A stretch of DNA of 64,000 nucleotides from Volucella zonaria (Eukaryota > Arthropoda > Insecta > Diptera > Syrphidae). Under the pieces are notes generated by a model that had not been told where the DNA came from, made no database searches, and saw only the letters and a program-made list of their open reading frames with translations. Made by a program: the position numbers and the translations under genes. Positions 22,991 through 35,561 of this stretch are shown here, piece by piece. The stretch covers positions 244,393,138 to 244,457,137 of the forward strand of contig OZ014530.1 of assembly GCA_963966105.1 (NCBI GenBank), read 5' to 3'. Position 1 is the first letter of the stretch. Each line of letters begins with the position of its first letter.

Positions 22991-23269
22991 GACAATTCAG
23001 CTTAGACAATGACAGCCAAAACTTCCACCCACACGACCAGAACAAAACAAGGATAGCAATATCTAAGCCAAAATACAACAAATCAGATGGACGTGACGGC
23101 TGACCGACCGAGATATTCAAAGCTGTTGGAAATGACTTTGTGAATAGCATGCACCTCCTTTCTCAGATCTGATCAGAAGAGTTTATGCCTGATCAACGGG
23201 ACCTCAGCAACGTACGCCCAATGCACAAAAACCGAGACCCGCTCAAATGCGCCAACTATAGAGGTATAA

Positions 23270-24300
23270 GTTTTCTCAACATTGGATGCAAGATCTCATC
23301 TGCCTGCGCGAACATCTGAAATCCTTCGCCAATATCCTGATTGGTCCGTATCAGTATGGTTACAGAGCAGAAAGGTCCACAATCGACCAAATTTTGACAA
23401 TCCGCAAACGGAAAAAACTCTGAAAGTCCAAAACGGTACTCACCATCTTTTAATCGATTTTAAGGTCGCATCTGACAGGACAAGCTATAGTGACATGTCT
23501 AATTTTGGTATCCGTGACAAGCTCACTCGTTTGTTCAGAATGGCTACTGAGAACGCTCGCCTCTCCATCAAGGTCGGTAATGATTTAACCGAGACCTACC
23601 ATATCAAAAAAAGTTTTAGGTAATGCGCTGTCATGTAACTTCTTTAGCATCATAATTGAACGAATTATGCAGGACTCACAAGTGACCACTGGAAGCACAA
23701 TCTTTCAAAATTCTGTTCACCTAATAACGTACGCCGGTGATAACAACATGACTAGTAGAACTCAGCGGGCTGTCACTAGTGCGTCCGCTAGTACTGAAAT
23801 GAAAGCTTCCAAAATGGTTAGCGGTAAACGAGGAAAAAATCAAGTATATGGTATGCTGTCAGTAAGAAAGGACACGCAACATCGACGAACTGGACAGAAC
23901 GTCGCAATCGACAGCTATTATTTCGAGATAGTAAAGGACTTTGTATACCTTGGAACTGCTATGAATTCTGCCAAAAAAACCTCAGTAGAAATAAAATTAA
24001 GAATCATACTTGCCAACCGCTGTTTCTTTTGGCTAAGAAGGCAATTGAATAGTAAGGCGCTATCTCGAAGAACTAAGGAGACTCTACATAAAACTTTGAT
24101 CATCCCTGTTCTACTTTACGATACTGAAACATGGACTCTATCGAAAGTTGATTATGATATCCTCAGTCGTTTTGAGAGAAAAATCCTTCGAAAAATATTT
24201 GGTCTCGCCTGCGTTGACGAGCTCTCGAGGAGATACGAGCTGTTCAGCTGTTCAGCGACATCGCAGAGTTTTTGAATCTAGGCCAGAGGGACAACGCAGT
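23270..24300 (+). pseudogene. RTE-like LINE reverse transcriptase, YAGD box
   Basis: LIDFKVASDRTSYSDM is motif A (LIDFKAAFDS in intact copies), then FGIRDKLTRLFRMATENARL. The catalytic box at 23730-23741 reads YAGD; intact members have YADD, so the first aspartate is a glycine. IDSYYFEIVKDFVYLGTAMN, IPVLLYDTETWTLSKVDYD and FERKILRKIFG form the typical C-terminal region (202 open codons, 23667-24275). It ends with SRPEGQRSRGR-like sequence. Confidence 0.85.
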
Positions 24301-24445
24301 AGAGGAAGATAAGGTAAACCTTAGGTTCCGTGGGCAAGCACCTCAACCGACTTGGAGTGCGCTGCTAGGGGCAATTAGCTAATAACCGGACTAACTGGAC
24401 TGGGTTCTTAGTTGTGGCCCCGACTCACGCCACACTGTAGTGCCA

Positions 24446-24949
24446 CCTAACTATGTGGTTGATTTAGTTTTTTAAAATTCATGAACCACTCTAACGCTTG
24501 TACCAGTGTCCAAAGCCAACTGTCGGCTCTCTTTTTCCGTGGGATTTGTGAGCTGACGAAAACTTAATTTTCTGATCCGGATAATCCCTTTTAAAATGTT
24601 CCGGTTTTTGGCATTCGAAACTATTAAGTTCCCGTCGCCTTCCATCCTTTCGTTCATCGATGCTTACTCCTTTTTTATATTTTTCCTTTGTCTTTTGTTT
24701 TACAATACAAGCAAAGCTTCTCTGATAGTTTCAATCACATTTTTATGATTTTATTCAATTATTAGTCGCGCCCGCAATGTGTCTCTTCCCATTTGTATTC
24801 TATGGCTTGTATGTGGAGATTGGGATTTTGAGACAAAGGTGATCGGTAAAGATTCTGGCGGTATCTTGCGTCTGCAGGTTTCAACGTCAGGCTTCAGTAG
24901 CCTCATCATGCAAACAACTCTCTCTCAAACAATCTGTTCCTATGCTCGT
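24446..24949. other. Spacer with one unidentified short open frame
   Basis: The minus-strand frame 24472-24657 (61 codons, starting MNERMEGDGNLIVSNAKNRN) is hydrophilic and has no motif I recognise. The rest shows nothing. Confidence 0.35.
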
Positions 24950-26170
24950 AGTTATGTTTGATAAAGTGAACGATGTCAGTGATGAACTAAATTCGACTAG
25001 ACCCCTGTGCGATATTGAACATCACATTGCAACATTAAACAGCAAAATACGTAACACACTAAACCACTCTCAGCCTAACTCGAATGTTCACTACATTACA
25101 TCACTTCGATATGACTGAATTAGTGGAACTCAAAGTCGATTCACGTTTGCCTCCACATCTAAGTCTTCAGCGGACAGTCCAATCTGCTGATTCCTGCGAA
25201 ACATCTTCCAACTAGACAATCGGGAACGCATCTATGTCAACTCCGCCAGTCGCCGCCACAAGGAAGTTCATCAATCAATTTATGTAATTCAACGTGGATA
25301 CTTTTCGAGTGGCAACGTAGGCTAGACAAGCTTGCTTACGAGAACCAATTGTCACAACACAACATATTAATGGCGCCCCCAAACGCTGATGTTGATTGGA
25401 TTTCGAATTTCTTGGAAAAGAGATATGACACCACCATTAGCCACTGCAATTTACTTCCAATATTTTACAACAGAAGCAAGCGCAGCTTCAAGCTCAATCT
25501 TCCGGCCAAATACAAATAGTTATTCCACAATCCATCCAGCAACAATTTCAATCTTGGAAAGATGCGTGTTTGCAAATGGTTGGAAAATACGGCCAAAAAG
25601 CAGGATAAAGTCAAGCAGTCCACCATACCTACTTCCTAAGAAATTAGGAAGTAGATCCAATTTGCCAAGAGCCACTTCCTCTTTCCACAACAAACCCAGC
25701 TCCAATTCGAACTAACATTTTTCCTAATCTTAAGCATCTCACCCACATTCCAACTCCTGCTATTCGTATTCTACAATAAACCAAGCTCCAAAGTCAGCAT
25801 GTTTCTTTCGATATAACCCCTTGTTTGTACAAAAACAGCCACCACTCAACACTTAACACACACGTCTTTCCCTAATTTTGATCTCAGAACTGAAGCTAAG
25901 TATCCTAACTTCATCAGTTCTCATATTTCAAGACCCCACTTCAGAAAGCCTATCCGGTGCGACACCAAAATCATTAACCGCTCCCTCTTCTATTGATCCC
26001 CTTTCGCCACCCACTGTTAAATTAACGCAGCAAACTAGTGATACCACCGAATGTCACGATGCGCTCCCTAGGCTTAGGGATAAAAAGATATATGAGAATA
26101 TACATACGTCTATATCTTGCCTATATGTACGATAAATTCGACTCGGTGTGCTACGAGTGTAAAACAAAAA
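24950..26170 (+). pseudogene. LINE ORF1 remnant
   Basis: Frames show VSDELNSTRPLCDIEHHIAT, LDNRERIYVNSASRRHKEVH, NADVDWISNFLEKRYDTTIS and HCNLLPIFYNRSKRSFKLNL. The last two resemble a structural segment of CR1/jockey-type ORF1 proteins that I recognise only by style. No zinc knuckle is visible. Frame changes and stops are frequent. Confidence 0.5.
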
Positions 26171-26379
26171 CAAGCGTCATGGTTTCCATCTAGCAGGAAA
26201 GCTTCCCTACCGACGTTACCAGGTTTAGGAAACTTTATATAAAGTATGACGAGATTTTCAATACGCCTCCCCAAAAATTTGAAGACATCTTGCCGCCCTT
26301 CGCCACTATGTGCACCCTAAAAGAGTCTCGCACCTCCACCGTAGTCGACTTGACCGCAATAAATTTTGTCGACCCTGAA

Positions 26380-27063
26380 AAGTCATGCAAAAACCTTCCT
26401 CTCACCTTCTATTATCAGAACCTATGAGGACTACGTTCTAAAACCCACGACGTTTTGCACCAATCTCATGCTCACCCATTACATATCTACGCTCTGACCG
26501 AAACTAATCTTATCCCCAACATAAAAAAACAGGAGTTATCCCCTCTTTCTTTTAATGTTTTTCGGGTTGATAATCGTACACCCCCCTTGATTGAATCTCC
26601 TTGTCGAGGTATCCTACTAGACATTTACAACAGCTTTGACTAGTCTCTCGTTGCAACTTCATCTTCTCCTAAGCTGGACTTTGTGTGAGTTGAAATAACA
26701 CTTACTCGTAGATACTTGTATGCTATGTGTTGTTACATTCTTCCGGTCCAACCTGACGAATCCTACTAATTTGCATTCTACTAATAAATGCTTCTTCTTA
26801 GATCGGTTAACAGACTCTAGTCTATGCCAAGTCAATGACGTTTCCAACTACAATATATGGAAACGCAATTAGACCTTATTTTCATAACTGATCTCATTAA
26901 CTCCTCAGTGTCATGTTGTGCCCTATCACTTTCAACTCTTGTTAACTTCTATCTTCTTCTTCTTCCTTCAAATCCCCTACCACCGCAATTTTTTCCTCTT
27001 ACAATTCTCGCAAAGCTTATTTTCTATGAAATCGGTACCTATCTACGTAGGACATCTTTCTAG
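26380..27063 (+). pseudogene. LINE ORF2 endonuclease remnant
   Basis: AHPLHIYALTETNLIPNIKK contains the catalytic glutamate motif (LTETN), and LSPLSFNVFRVDNRTPP follows. RYLYAMCCYILPVQPDESY matches the (Y)RP-type strand of the endonuclease, and LDLIFITDLI the region before the SDH. The SDH itself is not preserved. TACTCGTA at 26703 lies within the YLYAMCC segment. Confidence 0.75.
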
Positions 27064-27269
27064 TTTAGCAATCTATCTCTAATTGGTGCACTCTTTACCA
27101 TATTCCCACCATAAAATATTTTCTACATCCCCTCCTTAGCATATTCGAAGCGAAGTCTAGCTCCCTCCGAAACAAAAGAAAGAAGTTATATCTCCGTTTA
27201 TCGAATTCTACAACTCTCTCTATCAACGCTACCTAAATAGTGCGCTAATCGATTTAATAAACGACTCTA

Positions 27270-28730
27270 AATCTTTTTTGTCAATTGCAAATGCAAGATC
27301 GACGGTTATCGAAAGCAAATCTGCAAGAGATCCTCCTACCAATGTCAACTTGTTTGCTACATTTTTCAAACAATCATTTGCTAACAACTCCTTCATACCA
27401 CATACCTCTTACTTCAATAGCCTATTAAACTTCTCCGTTGGTTCCTTTCTCACTCCAAATTTCGATACTACTGCTACTGAAGCAAAGATGAATTTCTACC
27501 CGGTCCAGAACGGTCTTCCCTCCGTTTTTCTTAAAAAATGCGCTTCCTTACATAGATAGAATTCCCTGGGATTTGAAATACGTCCTTTTTAACCCGATAC
27601 ATAAAAAGGGATCAATGAATGAAGTTAACAATAATCGCCCCATTGCCAAACTCTTTATACTCGTATGTACAACTCTTTGAATGGACTTCATACAAGCTTT
27701 AAGCTCTAAATACAAGTCTTTCATTTCGCCTAGACAAAATGGTTTTCTAAAAGGCAGATCAACTACCACAAGCCTAAATGAATTCGTGTCTTTGGTTCTC
27801 TCAGCCTTAGAAAATGGAAGAGAAATCGAAGTTATGCAACTGATTTCACTAATGCGTTTGGACAGATATCCCATCAATAGATCTTCTTCAAATTGTGTAT
27901 CCTGGGCTTTGGACTTCTTTTATTAAAATCAATAACTTCTTATCTGGTAAACCGATATACGACAATAATGTTCGGTTTAGATCCGCCTTTTCACTGCCTT
28001 TCCTGGCTTTCCCTGAGCTTCCGCAGGGCAGCCACCTTTCTCCCATTCTCTTCATTTCGACTATTAATGATCGAGAGGGTTATTAAACACTCTTCCCTCT
28101 CCCTTAACGCTGGCGACACAAAATTTTTTAAAACTATTTCATCTACCCATGACCCCACTCATCTTCAACATGACCTTGACCGGTTTTCAATCTGATGCCT
28201 TAAAAACTGCTTAGAACTTAATATCGCAAAATGTCAATCTATGACCTTCTCACGTAAATGCAACCCGCCTCGTCCCCGACCTAATATTCTCTATGGTCAA
28301 CCGTAACGTTACCTTTGTTCGCCCCCTGCTTGAGCATACCTGTTAAGCGTGGTCCCACTTTCAAGGAGTTCATGTTTTCCGGCCCGAGGGTAACGATTCC
28401 TCCGATTTGCTCTCCGTGAAACGACCCCTTAATCTTACCTCTCCCTATCAGGACCGCCTGAAACTTATCAATTTGAGTTCTTCAGAAGAACGCAGGAATA
28501 TAGCTGACGTTCCTTTCATTCATCGACTGCTCTCGGCTTCCATTGACTGCGCATTCCTTTACAACTCTATTTCGCTGAACAGCAACCCACGTAATTTATA
28601 TATGTTGCCCTTGTTTTTTTTATTCACCAGTCCGCAGCATCTCTTACGGCTCCAACGAACCAATCACCCGAAAGGTCAATTTCAACCGGAGCACTTATTG
28701 TCTCAAACTTGACCTGCTTCACAATTTCCT
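27270..28730 (+). pseudogene. LINE ORF2 reverse transcriptase remnant, NAGD box
   Basis: RPIAKLFILVCTTL, SFISPRQNGFLKGRSTTTSL and the ENGREIEVMQ segment before motif A are visible, then LPQGSHLSPILF (motif B). The catalytic box at 28106-28117 reads NAGD where (Y/F)ADD is expected, so the first aspartate is lost. The end shows LTSPYQDRLKLINLSSSEER, a typical C-terminal 'YxxRLxxLxLxxLxxRR' pattern. At least five frameshifts. Confidence 0.78.
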
Positions 28731-28799
28731 TGGTTCCTTTTGTTAGTTTTTAAGTCCTTGTATTAAACCAAATAGGTACTCAACCGCCACCAAAACTAA

Positions 28800-29020
28800 C
28801 TTGACACACAATTGTACTTATGATATCCGCATTCGTACCCTGGCTGCAAAAAGGTCGATGTTGGGTTTCCGGAAAGTTCGGCATTCAAAATGCTCGAAGA
28901 GAGCCTGTCGCCAATAGCAATACCTATGACCTGTCTGGTTGACAGTTGATTGATCAAGCGATTGCCAAACCCCTTTATGAACATTGAGATGTAAGAACCG
29001 CTGCTTGGCTACCAAAAAGA
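28800..29020 (-). pseudogene. RTE-like LINE endonuclease scrap
   Basis: The minus strand reads FLHLNVHKGVWQSLDQSTVN, FRKPNID and RVRMRIS, which match the TWxSPDxxTxNQIDH and SDHxLVAAKxR segments of the LINE at 22338. The SDH is mutated. Only this part of the element is present. Confidence 0.72.
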
Positions 29021-29284
29021 TCCGCTCCGGTACAAATTCTAAAAGCCTGAATCCATTTTATTGTATGACGTGGTTTTATGCAGACTGCGTTTTCCGAGAA
29101 CCAGGAATATCAAATCCACATTAAAGTAAGCGTCATTTTCCTTCTTTGTAGCAGTCGTCGTGCCTACAAGCCGGCGAAAAAGCTGTCACCCGAAGTTCTT
29201 TGGCTCTAATTTTTCTAATGAATGAAGAACTTTGATTTTGCTTTTGGATTGTGTTTACTTGCTGTCTTAAATTTGTTTTCCATT

Positions 29285-30160
29285 AAGTCGAGAAAATGAT
29301 ATCGGCTAAGTGGTTACCGCTACAATTGATGACCATTCGGGCCCGATTTGTGGCATTTTCCATCACTCTTGCCAGAACTTCCGGCGATAGGTCCTCGAAT
29401 TCTTGACGGATATTCTCTTTGAGGGCTTCAAGAGTCAGAGGCTTACTGATGTAGACGCGTGACTGCATAAAAACCCCCAAAAAAAGTCTGAAATGGTTAA
29501 GTCAGGCAATCTTGCCGGCCGGTGCAAATCGGGAAAACAAGAGATTAAGCGACCCGGAAATGGAGCCTTCAGTATTTCGGTTGTGGCTCGTACCGTATGC
29601 GGCGTTTCTCCATCCAGTTGCAACCGCATGTTCTCCAGCCTAAATTCACCCAATTGAGGAAGGACAAAGTTGTCGAACATGACTCTGTAGCCATGCGTCG
29701 AGTGTAAACAGCAGACTATGCAGTAAGTTTGCTTTTTAACATATCCACGGAGGTGGAAATGGGCCTCGTCGCTCATGATCAGTTTGAGACACGCTTAGCG
29801 GTCAACAGCTAACAGCTGATGAATTATCTACACTATGTAAGGGAATATTTTACAGTCTTTCACTAAAATTCTCTTTAAAGACCGCCGATTGACGCCCAAT
29901 TGCGTGGCACATCGCGTCGTCTAGTCGGTATTCCGCGGCGCTCTGCGACATCTTCAACCACAGCTGCGATGTTCTCAGCAAAACGGCTGCTCCGGGCCTG
30001 GCCAGACCTGGCAGCATCTCGTGTTGTCCCATACTCTTCTAGGCGAGCGGCTAAACGTCGCAGTGTTTGCCCAGTTCGAGTCAGACAACCGGAAAATCTG
30101 CGCCGAAATTCAGGCTGCGCCAACACTACTGACGGATTATTCCTCAAAAAAATCGTTACA
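29285..30160 (-). pseudogene. DD41D transposase remnant, second subfamily
   Basis: The N-terminal part (29875-30147) shows SVVLAQPEFRRRFSGC and TGQTLRRLAARLEEYGTTRD, a helix-turn-helix region. ENIAAVVEDVAERRGIPTRR continues it. After a break comes MSDEAHFHLRGYVKKQT (first aspartate), LQLDGETPHTVRATTEIL (second) and RLPDLTISDFFWGF (third). I count 41 residues between the last two aspartates. The C-terminus ARVMENATNRARMVINCSGN and HLADIIFST ends at 29285. It differs clearly from the copies at 2707 and 46950. Confidence 0.82.
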
Positions 30161-30608
30161 ATTATTCCGCGAAATATAGCGATTCATATCTTCTTGACCT
30201 GTATTTTGTATCTGTTTACTTCACAAATGCCGCCATTTGCAAAAATTATAGCATCTTCCGATAGAGTGATGGCTTTTGTGCCATCTAGCACTTTATACGA
30301 GTAGCAGCATAAGGGGTCCACGAGTTGCTCTGCAAAACTTTTTATTTTTGAAGTCCTTACATTCCATGCGAAAAGCTGAAATTCGCTCTCTTTAGACGTT
30401 TGCTAGGGTTGTTCACGTTATATCCATTCGCATACGAGACAGTTCGTTGCCCCTGAACTGCTTTTTTGCTCTAATATTCTGGAAAGCCAGGTTCCTATGA
30501 ACTATGCAAAGGGTCCGCAAAACGTGCCAGTAGACTTGATGAGGTTATGAGATCCACCATTAGTACTCTATGGTGCCGACACAACCGTGGAGGTCACTTT
30601 ATACCTGA
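30161..30608. other. No recognisable gene
   Basis: Sequence between a DD41D remnant and a short tandem repeat. A TACGAGTA octamer lies at 30296. Nothing else is visible. Confidence 0.4.
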
Positions 30609-30641
30609 GCTGGGCTCTGGGCTCTGGGCTCTGGGCTCTGG
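30609..30641. repeat. 7-bp tandem repeat (CTGGGCT)4.7
   Basis: Four perfect CTGGGCT units and a partial fifth, G+C rich in an AT-rich setting. Confidence 0.9.
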
Positions 30642-33050
30642 GTGCCTTGAAGTAGCTCTAAAGCATGATGTGCACCAAGTGCCTCAAACTGACTAGAATA
30701 TTTAAGCAGATCACATGTCTTTTTTCTTCGAAATTGTTTCATACGACCACGAGACCTATTAAAATATTCAATTTTCTTTCCCACAGTATTCTACACCTCC
30801 TCATTAGCATGCACAATATTCAGTTTGACTACCGTGAACATTTTTGATACAGCTCACAAAGTTATTAGCGTGCTATTTTTAAGTACTATATTCTTTTGCG
30901 TGGCTTTCGTTCCAACAGTCGAAGCACGCAAGTCAATTATTACTTATTTTATTTCACTTCACACAAAGAAAAATGTCGTTCGCAGTTGCTAATTTGCAAA
31001 AAAAAAAACATTTTGACCCTAACAATAAGGTGCTTGTCTAAAAAAAATGCATTTCAGTTCTTTTCTTATTTCGGACAAAGTCTCGCCCGATTCACTCTCA
31101 AATTCACAAACACATTCATTCGGCCATACCACATCAATCACATCCTACAACACTTGACAGTTTTGCTATTTTGTGCATCAGAGTCCACTATGCCTCTTAA
31201 TAATTTCACATTTCAACACTTTCACTCTAAGCTCGCCATTTTCTTCCGATAGGAAGATGACACAAGTGTTGGGATGAAGGAACTCTTGCACTAGTCCAAC
31301 AAGGGATCATAGTTCTATACTTCTTGTCTTACGCTGCCCGTTTCATCTCCTGTCCATCCGATGGACTTCGACAACTCTGAACTTAATGAATCTCTCTACC
31401 ATTCTTAGGACTTCACCTACCGAAACTCGTAGCCATATTCAAAATCTTCGACTGTTTATTTCCCACTTGCTGCATTCGGGAAACTATGTGGGTTGATTTT
31501 GCACGTGATTCCCTGGATGGTCATTAAAGAAATGCCATTGCCAGTACTACTATTCAGCTACACGTGTCTTGCTTAAAGTTTGAATATTCCATGTCCAGAC
31601 CTGAATGTCGTTGTTGTGCTTTTGTTTGGTAACATTGCCAATAGTGAATCTATAATTAACCGCACGCACAATCCCCTTATTGGAAGGTATGAGTCCTTCT
31701 GAGATCCTTTGAAAGGCTCTTCCTTATCTATTGACCTTAGCTCCTAAGAGTTTAATTGACTCATGCTGACTATTGATGCCAGCGTTGATTCAGTCACACA
31801 AATTCATTCACCTCCTTCTGAAGGTAAGTCATTTCTGGCAGAGCATTGCTATTTTCTTCTGGAAATGTAGTAGCGGTCCTGCTACTACAAAGCGATAAAA
31901 TGAGGACAAGGATGTGTGGCCGTAACTACACCATTGGGCATAGTCAGGTTGATGTTCTGCTTTATATGAACTGGCAGTTGACAATAGGATACAAGCTATC
32001 AATCAGATTTATTTTCGAAAAGGAATTTCAAGTACTTGTCCTCCTACCATTTTGACTCTTTTATGATTGACTCTCTCTTCTATCAAAGGATCTAACTTTG
32101 GATCTTCGAATCAATTGTTTATCAACGCACTGGCTATAAAAGACCTAATTGAGATATACTTGCAACCACAATATTGAGGTTCTTTCTTACCCTTGGAATG
32201 TCAAATCACTTCTGACTACCTAGAGAGTGGTGTTGATTTCAATTTAAATTAAAACGTAATCATGAGCAGTATTGATCTGATATAATTGTACGAATTCTGT
32301 TTAATTGACCACAAATCAATCAGATAAATAGGTTGCATGTATCCGAGGTAAAGTCTTGTCTTTGTATTGCGTTTGCAAGATGCTCATCTGCTAGGGGTTG
32401 GTCATACTTAATTACAGCATAGAAAATATCTCATACCATCTGTTGCCACTAATAAAATATGATGTTCTTAATCAATTGATTTTTGACAAAGTTAAAGGAG
32501 AGACATTGAGGAAGGTATGGTCTTTATATCCGTTAAAGTTAAAAAGATCCAAAACTCAAAAGCTCCTTTACGGTATTTGCTTTTGTAAAAAATTGTTCTT
32601 TCTTTTCGTTACTTTGCTGTTTAATCAACGAACTTAGGCTATAAATGTGACAGGATTAAAATGTCGTCTAAGGAACTTGGCAGCAGATGGATGGAACTGG
32701 TGGATTCTGGTGAAATATTATCTGAAACAATGACGAGTGATATAGAATGCTGTTCGCAGACCAAGACCGTGATTGATTTTCACTCCCGATAATTTGAAAG
32801 ACAAAGCCAAAGTGAATTGTCGCTTTTTATATTAGCATGTGATATGCAGCATTTAAAGGAGTAAAGGGAACTGATCTAATGCTTACTAAAGTAAACAACC
32901 TTTGCAGAGCTGTTAACCATATGGTCACGTTGCTCCTACCTAACCACCTGAGAAGTTTCTCCTAAGGACTGAAACGAATAAAATTTGGAAACTTCAAAGT
33001 AAAAAAAAAAATATTTTCATGATTCATGTAAATTTTTTTTATTTGCTTTA
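30642..33050. other. Long stretch without a recognisable gene
   Basis: The longest frame (30896-31252 plus, 118 codons) has no domain I can name and the others are under 80 codons. The sequence could be old TE or host intergenic DNA. Confidence 0.45.
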
Positions 33051-33122
33051 AAACTCTGTTTGTATTAAATTCATTCACAATTACAAAACATAAAAAAAAT
33101 TATTTGGGTTCCCATTCTTTCC

Positions 33123-34082
33123 TCAACTTTTTCGAATATCCTTCATAAGGTTGGTGACAGTTACATCCGAGATCTTTTTGGACGCTCTTTTCCATTTAGC
33201 ACTAAAATCTTTTACGTCCTTTACACACTGCTCACTTTTCCTCAATTTAGCTTTGACCAAAGCCCAATACCTTTCAATGGGATGGCACTGTGGAACATTG
33301 GGTGGATTCATGTCTTTTGGGACAAAGTCGACATTTTTAGCAACAAGATAGCTCAACGTCGTATGAGTATAGTGAGCTGAAGCTAAATCTGGCCAAAATA
33401 ATGTTGAACCCTCGTGTTTGTTGAAGAAAGGAATCAACCGTTTTTTTAGGCACTCGTTATTGTACACTTCTCCGTTAATTGTTCCCGTTGTAATAAACGA
33501 TGAGCTTCTGTGTCCACATTGGCAAATGGCCTGCCAAATAAGATATTTTGACACGAATTTTTCCATCCCAATCGATGTTGTTGATTGCGGAAGAATCTCA
33601 GCTTCAAACGAGTTGTAAAACTGCGCACCTGGAAGAGTAGTAAAGTCGGCTTTGACATAAGTTTCGTCATCCAAAACCAAGCACGCTTTCTTGTTGCCGA
33701 TCAACTCGTATAGCTTTCGGGCTCGTGCTTTTATGACTTTTTTTTGCTTTTCAGTAAATTTTGGCATTTTTTGTTTTTTTTTCGTGTTTTTAGACTGTGA
33801 CGTTTTTTAGATCTTTGTACCATTGTTTGGTTGGTATTACATTTCCGAGCAACATCTCCGGATGACATAGTCCGGTTTTTTACGATAGTACCCACTATTT
33901 TCCTGTCCAAATTTGTATCATGTGCTCCACTTTTAGTTCCACTTTTCTATTTTCGCTTAATTGTCAACGTCTCCAAATATCGTTTAATAACAGAATCCAC
34001 TGCACTGCGTGCTATGGTTTGGACGCGAAGTATTTTCGAGCCATTTGTCGATGATCGTTTTACGGCGTTCCTCTTGACTCAT
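33123..34082 (-). pseudogene. ITmD37E-type transposase, one N-terminal frameshifted region
   Basis: The open frame 33123-33767 (214 codons) carries the catalytic parts: LVLDDETYVKADF, TLFWPDLASAHYTHTTLSYL and QCHPIERYWALVKAKLRKSE. I count 37 residues between the second aspartate and the glutamate, the DD37E spacing of the ITmD37E group known from mosquitoes and other insects. The N-terminus starts at the ATG at 34082 (MSQEERRKTIIDKWLEN), then shifts frame: VDSVIKRYLETL and SSGDVARKCNT are the helix-turn-helix part. No terminal repeats were identified. The catalytic half is unusually well preserved for this window. Confidence 0.87.
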
Positions 34083-34194
34083 ATTTTATAAATATTTTAA
34101 ACCGCACTGAACCAAAATCAATAACAAACTGAAACTAGAGAATATACAGACTAATTTGGGTACAAAATGGGATTGCAATATTTACGCATTGGAA

Positions 34195-34580
34195 GTATAG
34201 CCCGTATTAAAATTTACAGATTTTATTCGTTTCAGTCTTTATTCTGTTTTCCATACTTATATTCTGACATACGAACACGAAAACTGCACCTTACTTCACA
34301 GAAAAAGGGAGCCGTTCTCCTAAGCCTTGGCATTATTCCAATTTGCGTTTGCTTTTAAGCTCTTATTGCGCGAAAAGAGTCATTTATATTGCCCTTCAGA
34401 TTTGCAAGAAAATGTTTTTTTAAAGTTTCGGCCTGTCCATTGGTTGCCGGTTGCCCTTATGCAGTGCAAAAATGTTGAACATGTAAACTTTCGACCATTG
34501 TCAGCTACTAGTATATCAATTAAACCATATTGACCAAGCAATTCCTTCAATTTGTTTCATAACCCGATCTAGACAACTAA
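34195..34580 (-). pseudogene. Gypsy-type integrase core scrap
   Basis: Minus-strand frames give LVADNGRKFTCSTF-like sequence, which holds the second catalytic aspartate (VxDNGxxF), and QPATNGQAETLKKHF, which holds the catalytic glutamate region (PATNGQAE). Frames change between these. The mariner at 34583 lies next to it. Confidence 0.7.
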
Positions 34581-34582
34581 TA

Positions 34583-35559
34583 CGAGGATTGTCTGTTTCC
34601 GACCGAAAAATGATAAAAGACATTTTTTCTCAAATTTTTTTTTTTATTTTTCTACATAGTCTCCTTGTAATTCTACACACTTCTCCAAGCGATGCTCCCA
34701 TCTCTCTAACCCGCCGAAATAGTACTTGGCGTTTTCCTCTGCAAAATAATTGTTCACGAAGGTGATTGCCTCCTCATTTGACGAAAATCTCTGTCCTCCG
34801 AGAGCAGTTTTTAGATGAGGGAACAAAAAGAAGTCACTTGGGGCTAGATCTGGTGAATAAGGATTTTCTTTTTCGGCAAATGTGGCCATTTTTCCGCAAT
34901 TTCTGCCTTCAGCGTGGCAAGTAATGATGCGTAGTATGCTCCTGTACTGTTTTTTCGTTTTTTAAAGAAAATCGATTAAGATAACTCCTTTACTATCGAA
35001 AAAACCAGTCGCCATCACTTTCCCAGCCGAAAAAACTGTTTTTGCTTTTTTTGGAGCCGGCTCGCCCTTTGCAGTCCACTGTTTTGACTGAATTTTTGTT
35101 TCGGACGTATAATGGTGTATTCAAGTTTCATCTACAGTAATTAATTGGCGCCAAAACTCGGATTTATTGCGCCTAAACTGCGCCAACAGAGCGTTGGAAC
35201 TGTTCATTTGAACACGGTTTGGGTGTAACGTAAGCAACCGCGGCACCCAACGCGCGGACAGCTTTCTCATGCCTAAATATTGATTTAATATGTAACAAAC
35301 ACGTTCTTTGGGCATTTTCATAACCTCTACTATCTCTCTCAGTTTAATTCGGTGGTCGTCTAACACCATTTGGTGAACTTTAGCAATGTTATCGTCAGTG
35401 GTTGCAGCAGTTTTTGGACGTCCCGAACGTTCATCATCTCCCAAGCTCTTACGGCCACGTTTAAATTCAGCTGCCCTAAATTTCACTGTGGTAAATGATG
35501 GTGCAGAGTCCCCATACACAGAGTGCAACTCGTCAATAAAAGCGGTCGGACGGTCCTCG
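34583..35559 (-). mobile_element. Mariner element, family 3, copy A, internally deleted (977 bp)
   Basis: The ends CGAGGATTGTC (34583) and, inverted, CGAGGACCGTC (35559) are flanked by TA at 34581-34582 and 35560-35561. It is closely related to copy B at 50787-52054 but lacks about 98 bp around the second catalytic aspartate and a stretch near its right end. The copy B sequence at the missing segment starts and ends with GG, so the deletion has short microhomology. Confidence 0.9.
34644..35528 (-). pseudogene. Mariner family 3 transposase, copy A
   Basis: The N-terminal frame (35121-35528) reads SAPSFTTVKFRAAEFKRGRK, ERSGRPKTAATTDDNIAKVH, KLSARWVPRLLT and FWRQLITVDET, the first catalytic aspartate. 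A stop follows. The C-terminal frame (34644-34889) reads NPYSPDLAPSDFFLFPHLKT and YYFGGLERWEHRLEKCVELQ, ending GDYVEK. The HQDNAPSH segment with the second aspartate was deleted, so this copy is dead. Confidence 0.88.
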
Positions 35560-35561
35560 TA

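Larger units (their letters stand above)
22330..24445 (+). mobile_element. RTE-like LINE (CFDP2-type), copy 1
   Basis: It holds endonuclease and reverse transcriptase remnants in the order expected for a single-ORF LINE, ending near 24445 with the CACACTGTAGTGCCACCTAA-type tail. The same family is seen at 44500-46835, with short scraps at 28800-29020 and 59035-59195. Its left end meets the copia remnant. Confidence 0.82.
24950..28740 (+). mobile_element. LINE with ORF1 and ORF2 remnants (CR1/jockey-like)
   Basis: A long plus-strand non-LTR element. A gag-like ORF1 remnant is followed by an endonuclease and a reverse transcriptase, all decayed. The base composition is rich in C and T with many stops. 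No poly(A) tail or target duplication is clear. Confidence 0.75.

Noticed and set aside
30609..30641. CRISPR-like array
   Set aside because: A simple 7-bp tandem repeat without spacers, in a eukaryotic sequence.
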